The notes below the pieces were generated by a model. It saw only the letters and a program-made list of their open reading frames with translations, did no database searches and was not told the DNA's origin. This document shows, in pieces, positions 24,749-33,831 of a stretch of DNA of 64,000 nucleotides. The first letter of the stretch is position 1, and each line of letters opens with the position of its first letter. Location of the stretch: positions 1 through 64,000 of the forward strand of contig NZ_VEIY01000004.1 of NCBI RefSeq assembly GCF_007680845.1. The letters run 5' to 3'. Position numbers and translations under genes: made by a program. This stretch comes from Curtobacterium pusillum. Lineage in GTDB: Bacteria; Actinomycetota; Actinomycetes; Actinomycetales; Microbacteriaceae.

Positions 24749-27313
24749 ATGACGGACGTCACCTCCCTGCCACCGCTCGTCGCGGCCATCCCCGCGACCA
24801 CCGGAGGCGCCGTCGATCCCGACGAGGTCTACGAGGCGTTCGCCGACTGGGCGGCCGAGGGCGGGCGTCCGCTGTACCCGGCGCAGGACGAGGCGGTCAT
24901 CGAACTCGTCTCCGGCGCCAACGTCGTCCTGAGCACCCCGACCGGCACCGGCAAGTCCCTCGTGGCCGCCGGAGCGCACTTCGCCGCGCTCGCCGAGGGG
25001 AAGCGGAGTTACTACACCGCGCCGATCAAGGCGCTCGTCTCCGAGAAGTTCTTCCAGCTCGTCGACCTGTTCGGCGCGCAGAACGTCGGCATGGTCACGG
25101 GTGACTCCAGCGTCAACGCGGACGCCCCGATCGTGTGCTGCACGGCGGAGATCCTCGCGAACCTCGCTCTCCGGCAGGGGCCGGACGCCGACGTCGACGT
25201 CGTGGTGATGGACGAGTTCCACTTCTACGGCGACCCGGACCGCGGGTGGGCGTGGCAGGTGCCGCTGCTGGTGCTCGAGCGCGCGCAGTTCCTGCTCATG
25301 TCCGCCACGCTCGGCGACGTCACCACCATCGCCGACGACCTCTCCCGCCGGACCGGACGGCCCACGGCGCGCGTGACCGGGGTCTCCCGTCCCGTCCCGC
25401 TCGAGTACGACTACGTCATGACGCCCGTGCAGGAGACCGTCGAACGGCTGCTGGAGGAGGGCAAGGCGCCGATCTACATCGTGCACTTCGCCCAGGCGGC
25501 AGCGCTCGAACGGGCGCAGGCGCTGATGTCGGCGAAGGTCGCGTCGCGGGAACGCCGGGACCGCATCGCCGAGGCCATCGCCGGGTTCCGGTTCAGCGCC
25601 GGGTTCGGCCAGGTCCTGTCGCGGCTGATCCGTGCCGGCATCGGCGTGCACCACGCCGGGATGCTGCCGAAGTACCGGCGGCTCGTCGAACAGCTCGCCC
25701 AGCGCGGACTCCTGCCCGTCATCTGCGGCACCGACACCCTCGGCGTCGGGATCAACGTGCCGATCCGCTCGGTGCTGTTCACCGGACTGACGAAGTTCGA
25801 CGGCACCAAGATGCGGCAGCTGTCCGCGCGCGAGTTCCACCAGATCGCCGGACGTGCCGGCCGTGCCGGGTACGACACCGAAGGGGACGTCGTCGCCGAG
25901 GCGCCCGAGCACGACATCGAGAACGCGCGGTCGCTCGCCAAGGCCGGGGACGACCCGAAGAAGAAGAGCAAGATCAAGCGGAAGAAGGCGCCCGAGGGCT
26001 TCGTGTCGTGGGGGCAGGCGTCGTTCGAGCGTCTCATCGCCGCGGAACCGGAGCCGATGGGCTCGCGGATGCGGATCACGCACGCGATGGTGCTGTCGGT
26101 CGTGGCGCGGGGCGGTTCGCCCTTCGAAGAGGTGCGGGCGCTGGTGTTCGAGAACCACGAGCCCCGCGCTCGGCAGCTCGCCATGGCCCGGCGGGCGCTC
26201 GTCATCGCGCGGACGCTCATCAACGCCCAGGTGATCGAGCGGGTCCCCGGGCCGCCGGTCACCTACCGCCTGACGGTCGACCTCGCACCGAACTTCGCGC
26301 TCAACCAGCCCCTGTCGCCGTTCGCGCTCGCCGCGTTCGAGCTGCTCGACCCGTCGTCGCCCACGTACGCGCTCGACATGGTGTCCGTCGTCGAAGCGAC
26401 CCTCGACGACCCGCGGGCGATCCTCTCGCAGCAGCAGTTCAAGGAGCGCGGCGAGGCCGTCGCCCGGATGAAGCAGGAGGGGATCGAGTACGAGGAGCGG
26501 ATGGAGCTGCTCGAGGAGGTCACCTGGCCCAAGCCGCTGTCCGAGCTCTTGGAAGCGGCGTACGAGGCCTACGCCGCCGAGCAGCCCTGGGTGCTCGACT
26601 TCGCGCTGTCACCGAAGGCCGTCGTCCGGGACATGTACGAGCGGGCGATGACCTTCGGCGACTTCGTGCGGTTCTACCAGCTCACCCGCTCCGAGGGCCT
26701 CGTGCTGCGGTACCTCTCCGACGCCTACCGCACCATGCGGCAGACGATCACGGACGAGCAGCGGACCCCCGAGCTCGACGACCTCATCGAGTGGCTCGGC
26801 GAGGTCGTCAAGCAGACCGACTCGTCGCTCGTCGACGAGTGGGAGGCGCTGATGAACGGGGACGTGCTGCTCGCGTCGACCGAGCACGAGGAGATCGCGC
26901 CGCCGCAACCGGCACGGCTCACCGGGAACCCGCGGGCGTTCCGGGTGCTCGTGCGGAACGCCCTGTTCCAGCGGGTGCTGCTCGCCGCGGCAGACGACCC
27001 GTCGGGGCTCGGCGAGCTCGACGCGACCAGTGGGTTCGACCACTCGGCGTGGGACAACGTGCTCGAGGAGTACTACGAGGAGCACGACGCGATCGGCACC
27101 GACGCGGACGCCCGGTCGATGCAGTACCTCGTGCTCGACGAGCAGGGGAGGACCTGGCGTGCCCGGCAGATCTTCGCGGACCCGGAGGGCGACAAGGACT
27201 TCGGGTTCTCGGCGACGATCGACCTCGACGCGTCCGACGACGCCGGCGAAGCGGTCGTGCGGGTGACGGAGATCGGGCGGTTCGACGGGTGGTCCGAGGT
27301 GGACGTCGACTGA
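24749..27313 (+). CDS. DEAD/DEAH-box helicase with DUF3516 C-terminus
   Basis: 854 aa. Helicase motif I STPTGTGKS (residues about 66-74), motif II VVMDEFHFYG (DEFH instead of DEAH), motif III LLMSATL, motif VI FHQIAGRAGRAGYD. The C-terminal half is the DUF3516 region found with these Ski2-like actinobacterial helicases. A Lys-rich strip (KKKSKIKRKKAPEG) separates the two. Probably RNA or DNA unwinding; precise role not known. The start ATG follows GGGAGGATGG, which can serve as a ribosome site. The GNAT gene overlaps its stop by one base. Confidence 0.93.
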   Translation: MTDVTSLPPLVAAIPATTGGAVDPDEVYEAFADWAAEGGRPLYPAQDEAVIELVSGANVVLSTPTGTGKSLVAAGAHFAALAEGKRSYYTAPIKALVSEKFFQLVDLFGAQNVGMVTGDSSVNADAPIVCCTAEILANLALRQGPDADVDVVVMDEFHFYGDPDRGWAWQVPLLVLERAQFLLMSATLGDVTTIADDLSRRTGRPTARVTGVSRPVPLEYDYVMTPVQETVERLLEEGKAPIYIVHFAQAAALERAQALMSAKVASRERRDRIAEAIAGFRFSAGFGQVLSRLIRAGIGVHHAGMLPKYRRLVEQLAQRGLLPVICGTDTLGVGINVPIRSVLFTGLTKFDGTKMRQLSAREFHQIAGRAGRAGYDTEGDVVAEAPEHDIENARSLAKAGDDPKKKSKIKRKKAPEGFVSWGQASFERLIAAEPEPMGSRMRITHAMVLSVVARGGSPFEEVRALVFENHEPRARQLAMARRALVIARTLINAQVIERVPGPPVTYRLTVDLAPNFALNQPLSPFALAAFELLDPSSPTYALDMVSVVEATLDDPRAILSQQQFKERGEAVARMKQEGIEYEERMELLEEVTWPKPLSELLEAAYEAYAAEQPWVLDFALSPKAVVRDMYERAMTFGDFVRFYQLTRSEGLVLRYLSDAYRTMRQTITDEQRTPELDDLIEWLGEVVKQTDSSLVDEWEALMNGDVLLASTEHEEIAPPQPARLTGNPRAFRVLVRNALFQRVLLAAADDPSGLGELDATSGFDHSAWDNVLEEYYEEHDAIGTDADARSMQYLVLDEQGRTWRARQIFADPEGDKDFGFSATIDLDASDDAGEAVVRVTEIGRFDGWSEVDVD

Positions 27314-27822
27314 TGTCGCCGTCCACCGTGCGGGCGCTCGACGCGGGTGACGTCGAGGCGCTGCAGGCGCTCCTCGAGACCGTGCCGGACTACGCCCGGC
27401 GGATCACCGGCTACCCGCCGGGTCCGTCCGACGGCCTCAGTGCCTTGCTCTCGGTACCCGACGGGTACGACCCGGTCGGCAAGCTCGGCATCGGGCTGTG
27501 GAGCGACGACGAGCTCGTGGCGTTCGCGGACGTGCTCCTCGGGTACCCGGATCCGTCGGTGGCGTACATCGGCCTGTTGGTCGTGCGGGGTGGACGACAG
27601 GGCGCCGGGGTCGGCCGAGCGATGCACGACGCGGTCGTCGAGCGGGTGCGCACGGTGTCCGGGGTCGAGCGACTCCGGCTGGGCGTCGTCGCGACCAACG
27701 CCGAGGTCGCAGAGCCGTTCTGGCGCGCCCTCGGGTACGAGCCGACCGGGGAACGCGGGCCCTACCGGTACGACCACCTCGAGAGCACCGTCGCGCTCTG
27801 GGAACGCCGGCTCGAACAGTGA
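27313..27822 (+). CDS. GNAT acetyltransferase
   Basis: 169 aa, ATG overlapping the helicase stop (TGATG), so co-translated. GNAT motif A is YIGLLVVRGGRQGAGVGRAM (acetyl-CoA loop), followed by LRLGVVATNAEVAEPFWRAL and the usual C-terminal strand. Substrate unknown. The operon with a helicase does not reveal the target. Confidence 0.88.
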   Translation: MSPSTVRALDAGDVEALQALLETVPDYARRITGYPPGPSDGLSALLSVPDGYDPVGKLGIGLWSDDELVAFADVLLGYPDPSVAYIGLLVVRGGRQGAGVGRAMHDAVVERVRTVSGVERLRLGVVATNAEVAEPFWRALGYEPTGERGPYRYDHLESTVALWERRLEQ

Positions 27823-27896
27823 GCCAGCCGAACGGGTAGGTTCGGCGCCAGCCCTCGGCCGACCGGACCGGGGACCGCATCGAGAGGACCCCGACC

Positions 27897-28148
27897 GTGC
27901 GCATCGGATCGAGCATCGCCCTGATCGTCATCGGCGCCATCGTGGCGTTCGCCCTGGACATCCAGCTGGCGGGCGTCGACCTTCGGCTGATCGGCTACAT
28001 CCTCATGGCCGCCGGGGTCGTGCTGCTCATCATCAGCCTCGCCGTGGCCTTCGGCGGACGCCGCACCACGACCACCACGCGCTCGGGGGTCGACCCGGCA
28101 TCGGGTGAGCAGATCACGCGCCAGGACCGGCGCGACGGGACGTACTGA
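27897..28148 (+). CDS. DUF6458 small membrane protein
   Basis: 83 aa with a GTG start after GAGAGGACC. Two membrane helices (IALIVIGAIVAFALDI and LIGYILMAAGVVLLIISLAVAF), then a polar Thr-rich tail ending in DRRDGTY. This is the DUF6458 pattern common in actinobacteria. Function unknown. A -10-like TAGGTT (27837-27842) suggests its own promoter. Confidence 0.85.
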   Translation: MRIGSSIALIVIGAIVAFALDIQLAGVDLRLIGYILMAAGVVLLIISLAVAFGGRRTTTTTRSGVDPASGEQITRQDRRDGTY

Positions 28149-28169
28149 CGCGCGCAGGCCTGCGGGCCT

Positions 28170-28185
28170 GGCCGGGTGACCGGCC
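28170..28185. terminator. hairpin between convergent DUF6458 and rnhA genes
   Basis: GGCCGG (28170-28175) pairs with CCGGCC (28180-28185) in a GC-rich stretch of short overlapping inverted repeats. It probably serves as terminator for both directions. Confidence 0.5.
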
Positions 28186-28247
28186 CTGGCCGGTTCTCCC
28201 GCCCTGACCAGGTGTCCGGGACGGGCCGCGTTCTCCGGCCCCGCCGG

Positions 28248-28769
28248 TCAGAAGAGGGTTGCGGGCGGGGTCGCCTCGGGCAGCGCAGCCGGCTCCGCGA
28301 CCTCGACCCCGGGCCAACCCGGCCCGTGCGGGACGTCGGTGCCCTGCTGGTAGGCGGTCGCCGCACCCCGGGCACGGACGTCGGCTGCCTCGTTCATCTC
28401 GTGCCCCATGTGGCCGCGGACCCACTCGAACGTGACCTTGCGGCCCTGCAGCTCGGCGTCGAGTTCCTTGATGATCTCGACGTTGAGGACCGGCTTGCCG
28501 TCAGCCTTCCGCCAGCCCTTCCGCTTCCATCCTGCGAGCCACTCGGTGCACGCCTTGATCGCGTACTGGCTGTCGCAGAGGATGTGCAGCGGCTCGCCGG
28601 TGTCCTTCGTGGCGCGCAGCAGCTGCAGCACGGCGGTGAGCTCGCCCTGGTTGTTCGTCCCGCGAGGCCAGCCGCCCGCGGCCCAGCGGTCGTCGTCGAC
28701 GTACCAGGCCCAGCCGGCGGGGCCGGGGTTGCCGAGGGCTGAGCCGTCTGCGGCGGCGACGATCGTCAC
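28248..28769 (-). CDS. rnhA: Ribonuclease HI
   Basis: 173 aa from GTG 28769 with GGAGG 6 nt upstream. Catalytic Asp in ADGSALGNPGPAGWAWY, Glu in NNQGELTAVLQLL, Asp in LCDSQYAI and the final Asp in VRGHMGHEMNEAADVRA. It degrades RNA in RNA-DNA hybrids. The C-terminal 25 residues beyond the core are Pro/Gly-rich and probably disordered. Confidence 0.95.
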   Translation of the reverse strand: MTIVAAADGSALGNPGPAGWAWYVDDDRWAAGGWPRGTNNQGELTAVLQLLRATKDTGEPLHILCDSQYAIKACTEWLAGWKRKGWRKADGKPVLNVEIIKELDAELQGRKVTFEWVRGHMGHEMNEAADVRARGAATAYQQGTDVPHGPGWPGVEVAEPAALPEATPPATLF

Positions 28770-28831
28770 GGTGGACCTCCTGCTGGTGCGAGTGCTGGTC
28801 AACCGTAACGGACCGCACCGACCCCGGTCGC

Positions 28832-29731
28832 TCAGCGCGCGGCCGGGTCGAGGTTGAGGGTGGTGTCCTCGTAGATCCACCCGTTGTCCTGCACCTGCAT
28901 GGTCGGGTTGAGCCAGCGGAGCTCGGCGATCGTGATCCCGAACCGCTTCGCCACGGTGGTCTGGTCGTCGCCGTGCGCCACCTGGTAGGTCGACGGTGTG
29001 CCGTGCCCGTCGAAGTGCGTCCCGTGCTCGTCGAACACGTACCCGTAGGCGCCGGGACGGTCCTTGCCGACGGTGATGTGGATGTCCGGGTACGGGTTCG
29101 GGATCTTCCAGTCGAGCGCACCCACCGCGAGGACCGACCCCACCGAGGGGCGCGTGTCGGAGTCGCCGCCCTGCTTCGGCGCGACGACGAGGACGACGTC
29201 ACGCAGCCAGTCCGGGCGGTTGCCGGCCGAGTACAGGCTGACGCTGGTCGGGGCATCGGCGGGCGGTTCCCACGTGGTCGATCCGACCGCGGCGTTGTCC
29301 CAGTAGTCGCCGTACTCGGCGGTCCGGCGGAACTCGATGGTCAACGGCTGCGGGTTCGTCGTCCGGAAGTCGGAGAGCTCCGCGTCGAACCGGCCGTCGT
29401 CGCGTGCCACGACACGCACGTGGATGCTCGTCTCCCCGCTCTTCGACACCGCGTCCGTCTCGGCCACGACCGTGCCCTCCGGGACGACCGGGTCGGACTG
29501 CACCTGCTCCGTGCTCAGCGTCGGGTCGGGCTGCGGTGTCTGCGCGCTGCCGTCCACGGAAGTCTGCCGTGTCGGCTCCGGCAGGGCGTCGTCCCCGCCG
29601 AACGCGGAGCAGCCGGTGAGCAGCAGTACTGCCGCGGCCGTCCCGACGACCGCGGTCGCCGCAGCGCGCCCCGCTCGCGTCCGTGGTCGTCCTCGTCGGA
29701 TCGTCCGCTCTCGCGTCGTTCGCCCTCGCAT
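28832..29731 (-). CDS. LysM-domain lipoprotein
   Basis: 299 aa. A basic N-terminus leads to a lipobox LLLTGCSAF (Cys near residue 42), so it is exported and lipid-anchored. The middle is a beta-rich domain of unknown type. The C-terminal LysM is about residues 250-299 (YQVAHGDDQTTVAKRFGITI, ELRWLNP), which binds peptidoglycan or chitin-like glycans. TACGAT plus GAGGGGGG before the ATG gives a promoter and ribosome site with a short leader. Cell-wall role inferred. Confidence 0.88.
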   Translation of the reverse strand: MRGRTTRERTIRRGRPRTRAGRAAATAVVGTAAAVLLLTGCSAFGGDDALPEPTRQTSVDGSAQTPQPDPTLSTEQVQSDPVVPEGTVVAETDAVSKSGETSIHVRVVARDDGRFDAELSDFRTTNPQPLTIEFRRTAEYGDYWDNAAVGSTTWEPPADAPTSVSLYSAGNRPDWLRDVVLVVAPKQGGDSDTRPSVGSVLAVGALDWKIPNPYPDIHITVGKDRPGAYGYVFDEHGTHFDGHGTPSTYQVAHGDDQTTVAKRFGITIAELRWLNPTMQVQDNGWIYEDTTLNLDPAAR

Positions 29732-29827
29732 CGTTCCCCCCTCGCCGAGATCGTAGCGGGGCCGCCGACCGTGGTTGAACCCCGTGATCGAACTGGTACC
29801 CGGGACCCACGGACTACCGTCCAACGC

Positions 29828-30166
29828 ATGAGCGACAACATCCCGAACGCACCAGGCCCGGAACCGTCCGACGACCGGGCACGCACCGACGCCCTGCGTG
29901 ACCGGACGCAGCACGACGACGAGCAGGGGTCGGGGGAGCGCGAGCAGCGCGCGGCCGACACCTCGTACAGCCCGTCGAGCGAGCGGGAGATGGACGCGTC
30001 GCAGACCAAGCAGCGCGACCGCGCCGACCTGGAGGCCGACGGCATCGATCCCTCGCGCGTGGTCGCCGCACCCGGGACGGGCGGCGCCGACGACGCGGGC
30101 GACGTCGAGCCCGAGCCGGGTGACCTCCACCTGCCGTGGCAGTCCGAGGAGGACCGCCAGGGCTAG
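29828..30166 (+). CDS. hydrophilic, probably disordered small protein
   Basis: 112 aa, rich in Asp, Glu, Arg, Pro and Gln with no hydrophobic core. TACCGT (29815-29820) ends 7 nt before the ATG, so expression is probably leaderless. The end LHLPWQSEEDRQG is the only ordered-looking part. Similar low-complexity proteins occur in related genomes as hypotheticals. Function unknown. Confidence 0.65.
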   Translation: MSDNIPNAPGPEPSDDRARTDALRDRTQHDDEQGSGEREQRAADTSYSPSSEREMDASQTKQRDRADLEADGIDPSRVVAAPGTGGADDAGDVEPEPGDLHLPWQSEEDRQG

Positions 30167-30208
30167 CCGTCCCTCCGAGCGCCATCCCTGCCGTGTAGTG
30201 TCCGCGGC

Positions 30209-30445
30209 ATGCCGGTTCCCTGGATGGAGCGCTCGGGCCGGACCCCGGGAGGGGTCGTCGGCGCCTGGTTCAACGTCGTCGTGTGTGCGGCCCTCGTGAT
30301 CGCCCTGCCGACGATCACGTTGATCCGGAGCCATGACCTGACCCAAATCGCGTTCGCGGTCTTCCTCACGGCCATCGCGGTCACGCTCGAGGTGGTCTTC
30401 GTCCGGAACCTCCGCCAGCAGATCGAACGGCGGCGTGGGCAGTGA
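30209..30445 (+). CDS. small membrane protein, unknown
   Basis: 78 aa with two membrane helices (VVVCAALVIALPTITLI, FAVFLTAIAVTLEVVFV) and a basic tail RNLRQQIERRRGQ. TAGTGT (30196-30201) ends 7 nt before the ATG: leaderless. The next gene starts inside its stop (GTGA), so the two form a pair. Confidence 0.7.
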   Translation: MPVPWMERSGRTPGGVVGAWFNVVVCAALVIALPTITLIRSHDLTQIAFAVFLTAIAVTLEVVFVRNLRQQIERRRGQ

Positions 30446-30663
30446 ACGGGTCGACGTGGTTCGGGATCGGCGCGATCGTCGTGGCGCTCTGGGGCATCAT
30501 CATCGCCGTCTTCAACCGATGGGCGCAGTCAATCGGCGGGGACGAGCTCATGAACGGCCGACCACTCACACCGACCTTCGTCCGCGGGATCGGCGTCTTC
30601 CTCGCCATCGCTGGAACGGCGATGGCGATCGTCGCCTTCAGCGGCTTGCTGCCGGCGAAGTAG
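30442..30663 (+). CDS. small membrane protein, unknown
   Basis: 73 aa, GTG overlapping the previous stop. Two membrane helices (TWFGIGAIVVALWGIIIAVF, GIGVFLAIAGTAMAIVAF) around a short polar loop. Paired with the 78-aa protein upstream; perhaps a two-subunit membrane complex, but nothing identifies its role. Confidence 0.68.
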   Translation: MNGSTWFGIGAIVVALWGIIIAVFNRWAQSIGGDELMNGRPLTPTFVRGIGVFLAIAGTAMAIVAFSGLLPAK

Positions 30664-30674
30664 CGACTACGCCG

Positions 30675-31493
30675 TCAGGCGACGGAGTCCGGGTGCGACC
30701 CGGTCCGCTGCCCTGACTCGAGCGACGCGATCGCGGCGAGGTCCTCATCGGACAGCACGAACCCGTCGACGTCGAGGTTGGACCGGATCCGCGACGGCGT
30801 CACCGACTTCGGTAGCACCACCACCCCCTGCTGCACGTTCCACCGCACGAGCACCTGCGCGACACTCACCCCGTGGGCGTCCGCGATGCGCGTGAGCACC
30901 GGGTCCTCGATGAGCCGCCCGCGGCCGAGCGGCGACCAGGCCTCGGTCACGATGCCGTGCTGCTCGTGGAAGGCGATGAGCTCCCGCTGCGGCAGCCACG
31001 GGTGCCGTTCGACCTGGTTGACGGCGGGGACCTCGCCCGTCTCGTCGATGATCCGTTCGAGGTGCGGGACCTGGAAGTTCGACACCCCGACGCTCCGCGC
31101 CCGGCCGGACGCCCGCAGCTCGACGAGGGCGCGCCAGGTCTCGACGTACCGGTCGTTCGCCGCCGCCGGCCAGTGGATGAGGTAGAGGTCGACCGCGTCG
31201 AGCCCGAGCCGCTCGAGGCTCTGGTCGAACGCCCGCAGGGTCGCGTCGCGCCCCTGGTGGTCGTTCCACACCTTGGTCGTCACGAAGAGGTCGTCACGGT
31301 CCAGCCTGGAGGCGCGGATCGCCTTCCCGACGCCGGTCTCGTTGCCGTACATCTCGGCTGTGTCGACGTGCCGGTACCCGGCCTCGAGCGCGAGACCGAC
31401 GGCGGCCTCGGCTGCGGTGTCGTCGACCTTGTAGACGCCGAAGCCGATGGCAGGGATCGACGCGCCGTCGCGGAGGGGGACTGAGGTGACCAT
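30675..31493 (-). CDS. Aldo/keto reductase
   Basis: 272 aa. The AKR tetrad is visible: Asp and Tyr in RHVDTAEMYGNE, Lys in FVTTKVWNDH and His in LYLIHWPAA. NADPH motif VLPKSVTPSRIRSN is near the C-terminus. This is the AKR5/2,5-diketo-gluconate reductase type, a cytoplasmic NADPH carbonyl reductase. The ATG at 31493 follows CAGGAT by 6 nt without a ribosome site. Confidence 0.92.
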   Translation of the reverse strand: MVTSVPLRDGASIPAIGFGVYKVDDTAAEAAVGLALEAGYRHVDTAEMYGNETGVGKAIRASRLDRDDLFVTTKVWNDHQGRDATLRAFDQSLERLGLDAVDLYLIHWPAAANDRYVETWRALVELRASGRARSVGVSNFQVPHLERIIDETGEVPAVNQVERHPWLPQRELIAFHEQHGIVTEAWSPLGRGRLIEDPVLTRIADAHGVSVAQVLVRWNVQQGVVVLPKSVTPSRIRSNLDVDGFVLSDEDLAAIASLESGQRTGSHPDSVA

Positions 31494-31545
31494 GCACCCA
31501 TCCTGCCGATCCCGACGGGGGTGCGCCGCGCCTCCAGGCCGTCCG

Positions 31546-32751
31546 TCAGGTGGGGAGGTCCACCGGCTCGGTGTCGGGGATGGGGCTGGCGTCGCGACCG
31601 CGCAGGTCGGGCAGCCACCGCTTGGTCACGAGCGGGAGGAGCACGCCGAGGAAGGCCGCGACCGCGCCCACCATGAGTCCACCCGTCGGTCCGTGCCCGT
31701 CGATGAGGAAGCCGGCCACGGCCGAGCCACCAGCGGCGCCGATGAGCTGACCGGTGCCCATCCAGCCGTAGGCCTCTGCCGTGTCGGAGAACTTCACCGT
31801 CGCCGAGACCGAGCCGAACATGACGGCCAACGCCGGCGCGATGCCCCCGCCGGCGATGACGAGCGCGAGGCAGAGCCACCAGAAGTCGGTGCCACCCACG
31901 GCCAGGGCGAGTCCGACGAACACGATCGCCATCCGCGTCCACAGCGTGTTCGGGGAGATCGGACGGTGGCCGAACGCCAGCCCGCCGACGAGCGATCCGA
32001 CCGCGAACACGGCGAGGACGATGCCGGCGTTCGGGCTGCCCTCGCCGAAGACGCTGGTGACGCTGGCCTCGACCGCGGCGCACGCCCCGATGAGGAGGAG
32101 GCCGGTGAGGGTGGCCACGACGACCGACGGTCGCCGCAGCACGACGCCGAACGCGCGCTTCGACCGAGGGATGCGGACACGACCGAGCTCGGGGGAGGCG
32201 ATGAACCACGCGCCGCCGACCACGAGGAACGCCATCGCGACGACGATCGCCTGCACCGTGCCGATCTGCGTCGCGACGAACGTCGTGATGACGGGGCCGG
32301 CGACCCAGATGAGCTCCTGCGCGCTCGCGTCGAGGGAGAACAGGGGGGTGAGCTGTGCCGACGTCACCATCTTGGGGTAGATGGTGCGGACCGCGGGCTG
32401 CACGGGCGGGACCGCGAGGCCGCCGAGGAACCCGACCACCACGTACGCCCACAGCGGCATGAGGACGAAGGCGATCACGCCCATGCTCGCGAGCGCGACG
32501 AGACTCGTGAGGACGAGCACCGGACGCATGCCCCAGCTGCCCATCCACCGACTGGTGAGCGGGCCGGCGATCGCCTGCCCGACGCTCGTGGTCGCGAGGA
32601 CGAGGCCGGCCGCCCCGTAGGAGTGGAAGACGTGCTCGACGTGCAGCAGGTACGCGAGCGAGAGCATGCCGAACGGGAAGCGTGCGGTGAGCTGCGCGGC
32701 GATGACCCGACCGACGCCGGGGGTCTTCAGCAGGGGGCCGTACGTGCTCAC
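31546..32751 (-). CDS. MFS transporter
   Basis: 401 aa with about 12 membrane helices; TSRWMGSWGMRPVLVLT is the motif A region. The GTG at 32751 is 6 nt after TACACT (minus strand, 32758-32763), so leaderless. No regulator adjoins. Probably an efflux-type MFS; substrate unknown. It diverges from the nrd operon. Confidence 0.88.
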   Translation of the reverse strand: MSTYGPLLKTPGVGRVIAAQLTARFPFGMLSLAYLLHVEHVFHSYGAAGLVLATTSVGQAIAGPLTSRWMGSWGMRPVLVLTSLVALASMGVIAFVLMPLWAYVVVGFLGGLAVPPVQPAVRTIYPKMVTSAQLTPLFSLDASAQELIWVAGPVITTFVATQIGTVQAIVVAMAFLVVGGAWFIASPELGRVRIPRSKRAFGVVLRRPSVVVATLTGLLLIGACAAVEASVTSVFGEGSPNAGIVLAVFAVGSLVGGLAFGHRPISPNTLWTRMAIVFVGLALAVGGTDFWWLCLALVIAGGGIAPALAVMFGSVSATVKFSDTAEAYGWMGTGQLIGAAGGSAVAGFLIDGHGPTGGLMVGAVAAFLGVLLPLVTKRWLPDLRGRDASPIPDTEPVDLPT

Positions 32752-32802
32752 GTGACGAGTGTACGGACCGGACGGGAAGGCCTGTCACCCGTCCGGGGGA
32801 GG

Positions 32803-32970
32803 TGTGGACGAGCGGTCGCCGCGGGACCCGCGCGACACGCCGATCCGGAGGTGTGCACACCCGTGGAGAGATCACTCCACAAGGTGTGGAGGAGTGTCGG
32901 TGGGCGATGCAAGAGTGGCGGAATCACGGGCCTCTCCGAGCTGTTCACACTGTGGAGGGCGTTGTGGAGA
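32803..32970. promoter_or_regulatory. cluster of TGTGGA motifs upstream of nrdHIEF
   Basis: Five or six TGTGGA/CGTGGA words occur within 170 nt: near 32803, 32862, 32874 (as TCCACAA on the minus strand), 32885, 32951 and 32963. They resemble the right half of actinobacterial DnaA boxes (TGTGGACAA) but each differs. The 377-nt gap 32752-33128 holds no gene. Confidence 0.35.
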
Positions 32971-32984
32971 ACTACACGGCTGTA

Positions 32985-33032
32985 ACACTTTCTCTTGTGG
33001 TCGGTCCCGGTGTCGGCCACTAGATGTAGTAT
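32985..33032 (+). promoter_or_regulatory. two NrdR-type boxes and promoter of nrdHIEF
   Basis: Box 1 at 32985-33000 (ACACTTTCTCTTGTGG) and box 2 at 33017-33032 (CCACTAGATGTAGTAT) match 11 and 12 of 16 positions of an idealised NrdR consensus, ACACTATATATAGTGT. The starts are 32 nt apart, three helical turns, as is usual for tandem NrdR boxes. Box 2 contains the -10 TAGTAT (33027-33032), so NrdR binding would block RNA polymerase. Confidence 0.75.
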
Positions 33033-33128
33033 CGAGTCACCGGAACGCACCCGCCCCGAACAGGGGTCGGAACACCGGTCCACATGCACCAGCACCACCC
33101 ACACACAGCGCAACCACCAGGGGAGATC

Positions 33129-33362
33129 ATGGCCGTCACCGTCTACACCAAGCCGTCCTGCGTCCAGTGCACCGCGACGTACCGGGCACTCGACAACAAG
33201 GGCATCCAGTACGAGGTGCACGACGTCTCCACCGACGAAGCCGCGCTCGAGCACGTCAAGAGCCTCGGCTACCTGCAGGCCCCCGTCGTCGTGACCGACG
33301 ACGACCACTGGTCGGGCTTCCGCCCCGACAAGATCGCGACGCTCAGCGCCGAACTGGCGTAG
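33129..33362 (+). CDS. nrdH: NrdH glutaredoxin-like redoxin
   Basis: 77 aa. The redox motif CVQC is near the N-terminus ([18 protein letters not shown]) and the conserved SGFRPDKI closes the protein. It reduces class Ib ribonucleotide reductase. GGGGAG lies upstream of the ATG. First gene of the nrdHIEF operon, behind the NrdR boxes. Confidence 0.95.
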   Translation: MAVTVYTKPSCVQCTATYRALDNKGIQYEVHDVSTDEAALEHVKSLGYLQAPVVVTDDDHWSGFRPDKIATLSAELA

Positions 33363-33414
33363 GGCGCCCCCGCGCCGGTCAGGCGTGGATCGACCTTCTT
33401 CCCAGGAGGGCACC

Positions 33415-33831
33415 ATGAGCCGATTGGTCTACTTCTCGAGCGTGTCCGGGTACACCGCGCGCTTCGTCGAGAAGCTCGGCCTCGACGCGGACCGGATCCC
33501 GCTCTACCCGAACGACCCGTTCCTCCACGCGGACGAGCCGTACGTGCTCGTCCTGCCCACCTACGGCGGCGGCAACGGGGATGGCGCGGTCCCCAAGCAG
33601 GTCATCAAGTTCCTCAACGACGAACGCAACCGCTCACTCATCCGCGGTGTGATCGTCGGGGGCAACACGAACTTCGGCGAGGCCTACGGGCTCGCAGGGG
33701 ACGTCATCGCACGGAAGTGCCACGTCCCCGTCCTCTACAGATTCGAACTCTTCGGCACGCCTGACGATGTGCAGGCGGTCACCACAGGATTGGATGCATT
33801 TTGGACGCAGCAGTTGCAGACGTCGATCTGA
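33415..33831 (+). CDS. nrdI: NrdI flavodoxin-like protein
   Basis: 138 aa, AGGAGG before the ATG. FMN-binding start [14 protein letters not shown] and the [15 protein letters not shown] loop are typical. NrdI supplies oxidant for assembly of the Mn2-tyrosyl radical in NrdF. Overlaps the nrdE start. Confidence 0.95.
   Translation: MSRLVYFSSVSGYTARFVEKLGLDADRIPLYPNDPFLHADEPYVLVLPTYGGGNGDGAVPKQVIKFLNDERNRSLIRGVIVGGNTNFGEAYGLAGDVIARKCHVPVLYRFELFGTPDDVQAVTTGLDAFWTQQLQTSI

Noticed and set aside
32803..32970. A replication origin from the TGTGGA cluster
   Set aside because: No complete DnaA boxes, no AT-rich unwinding region, and no dnaA or dnaN nearby.
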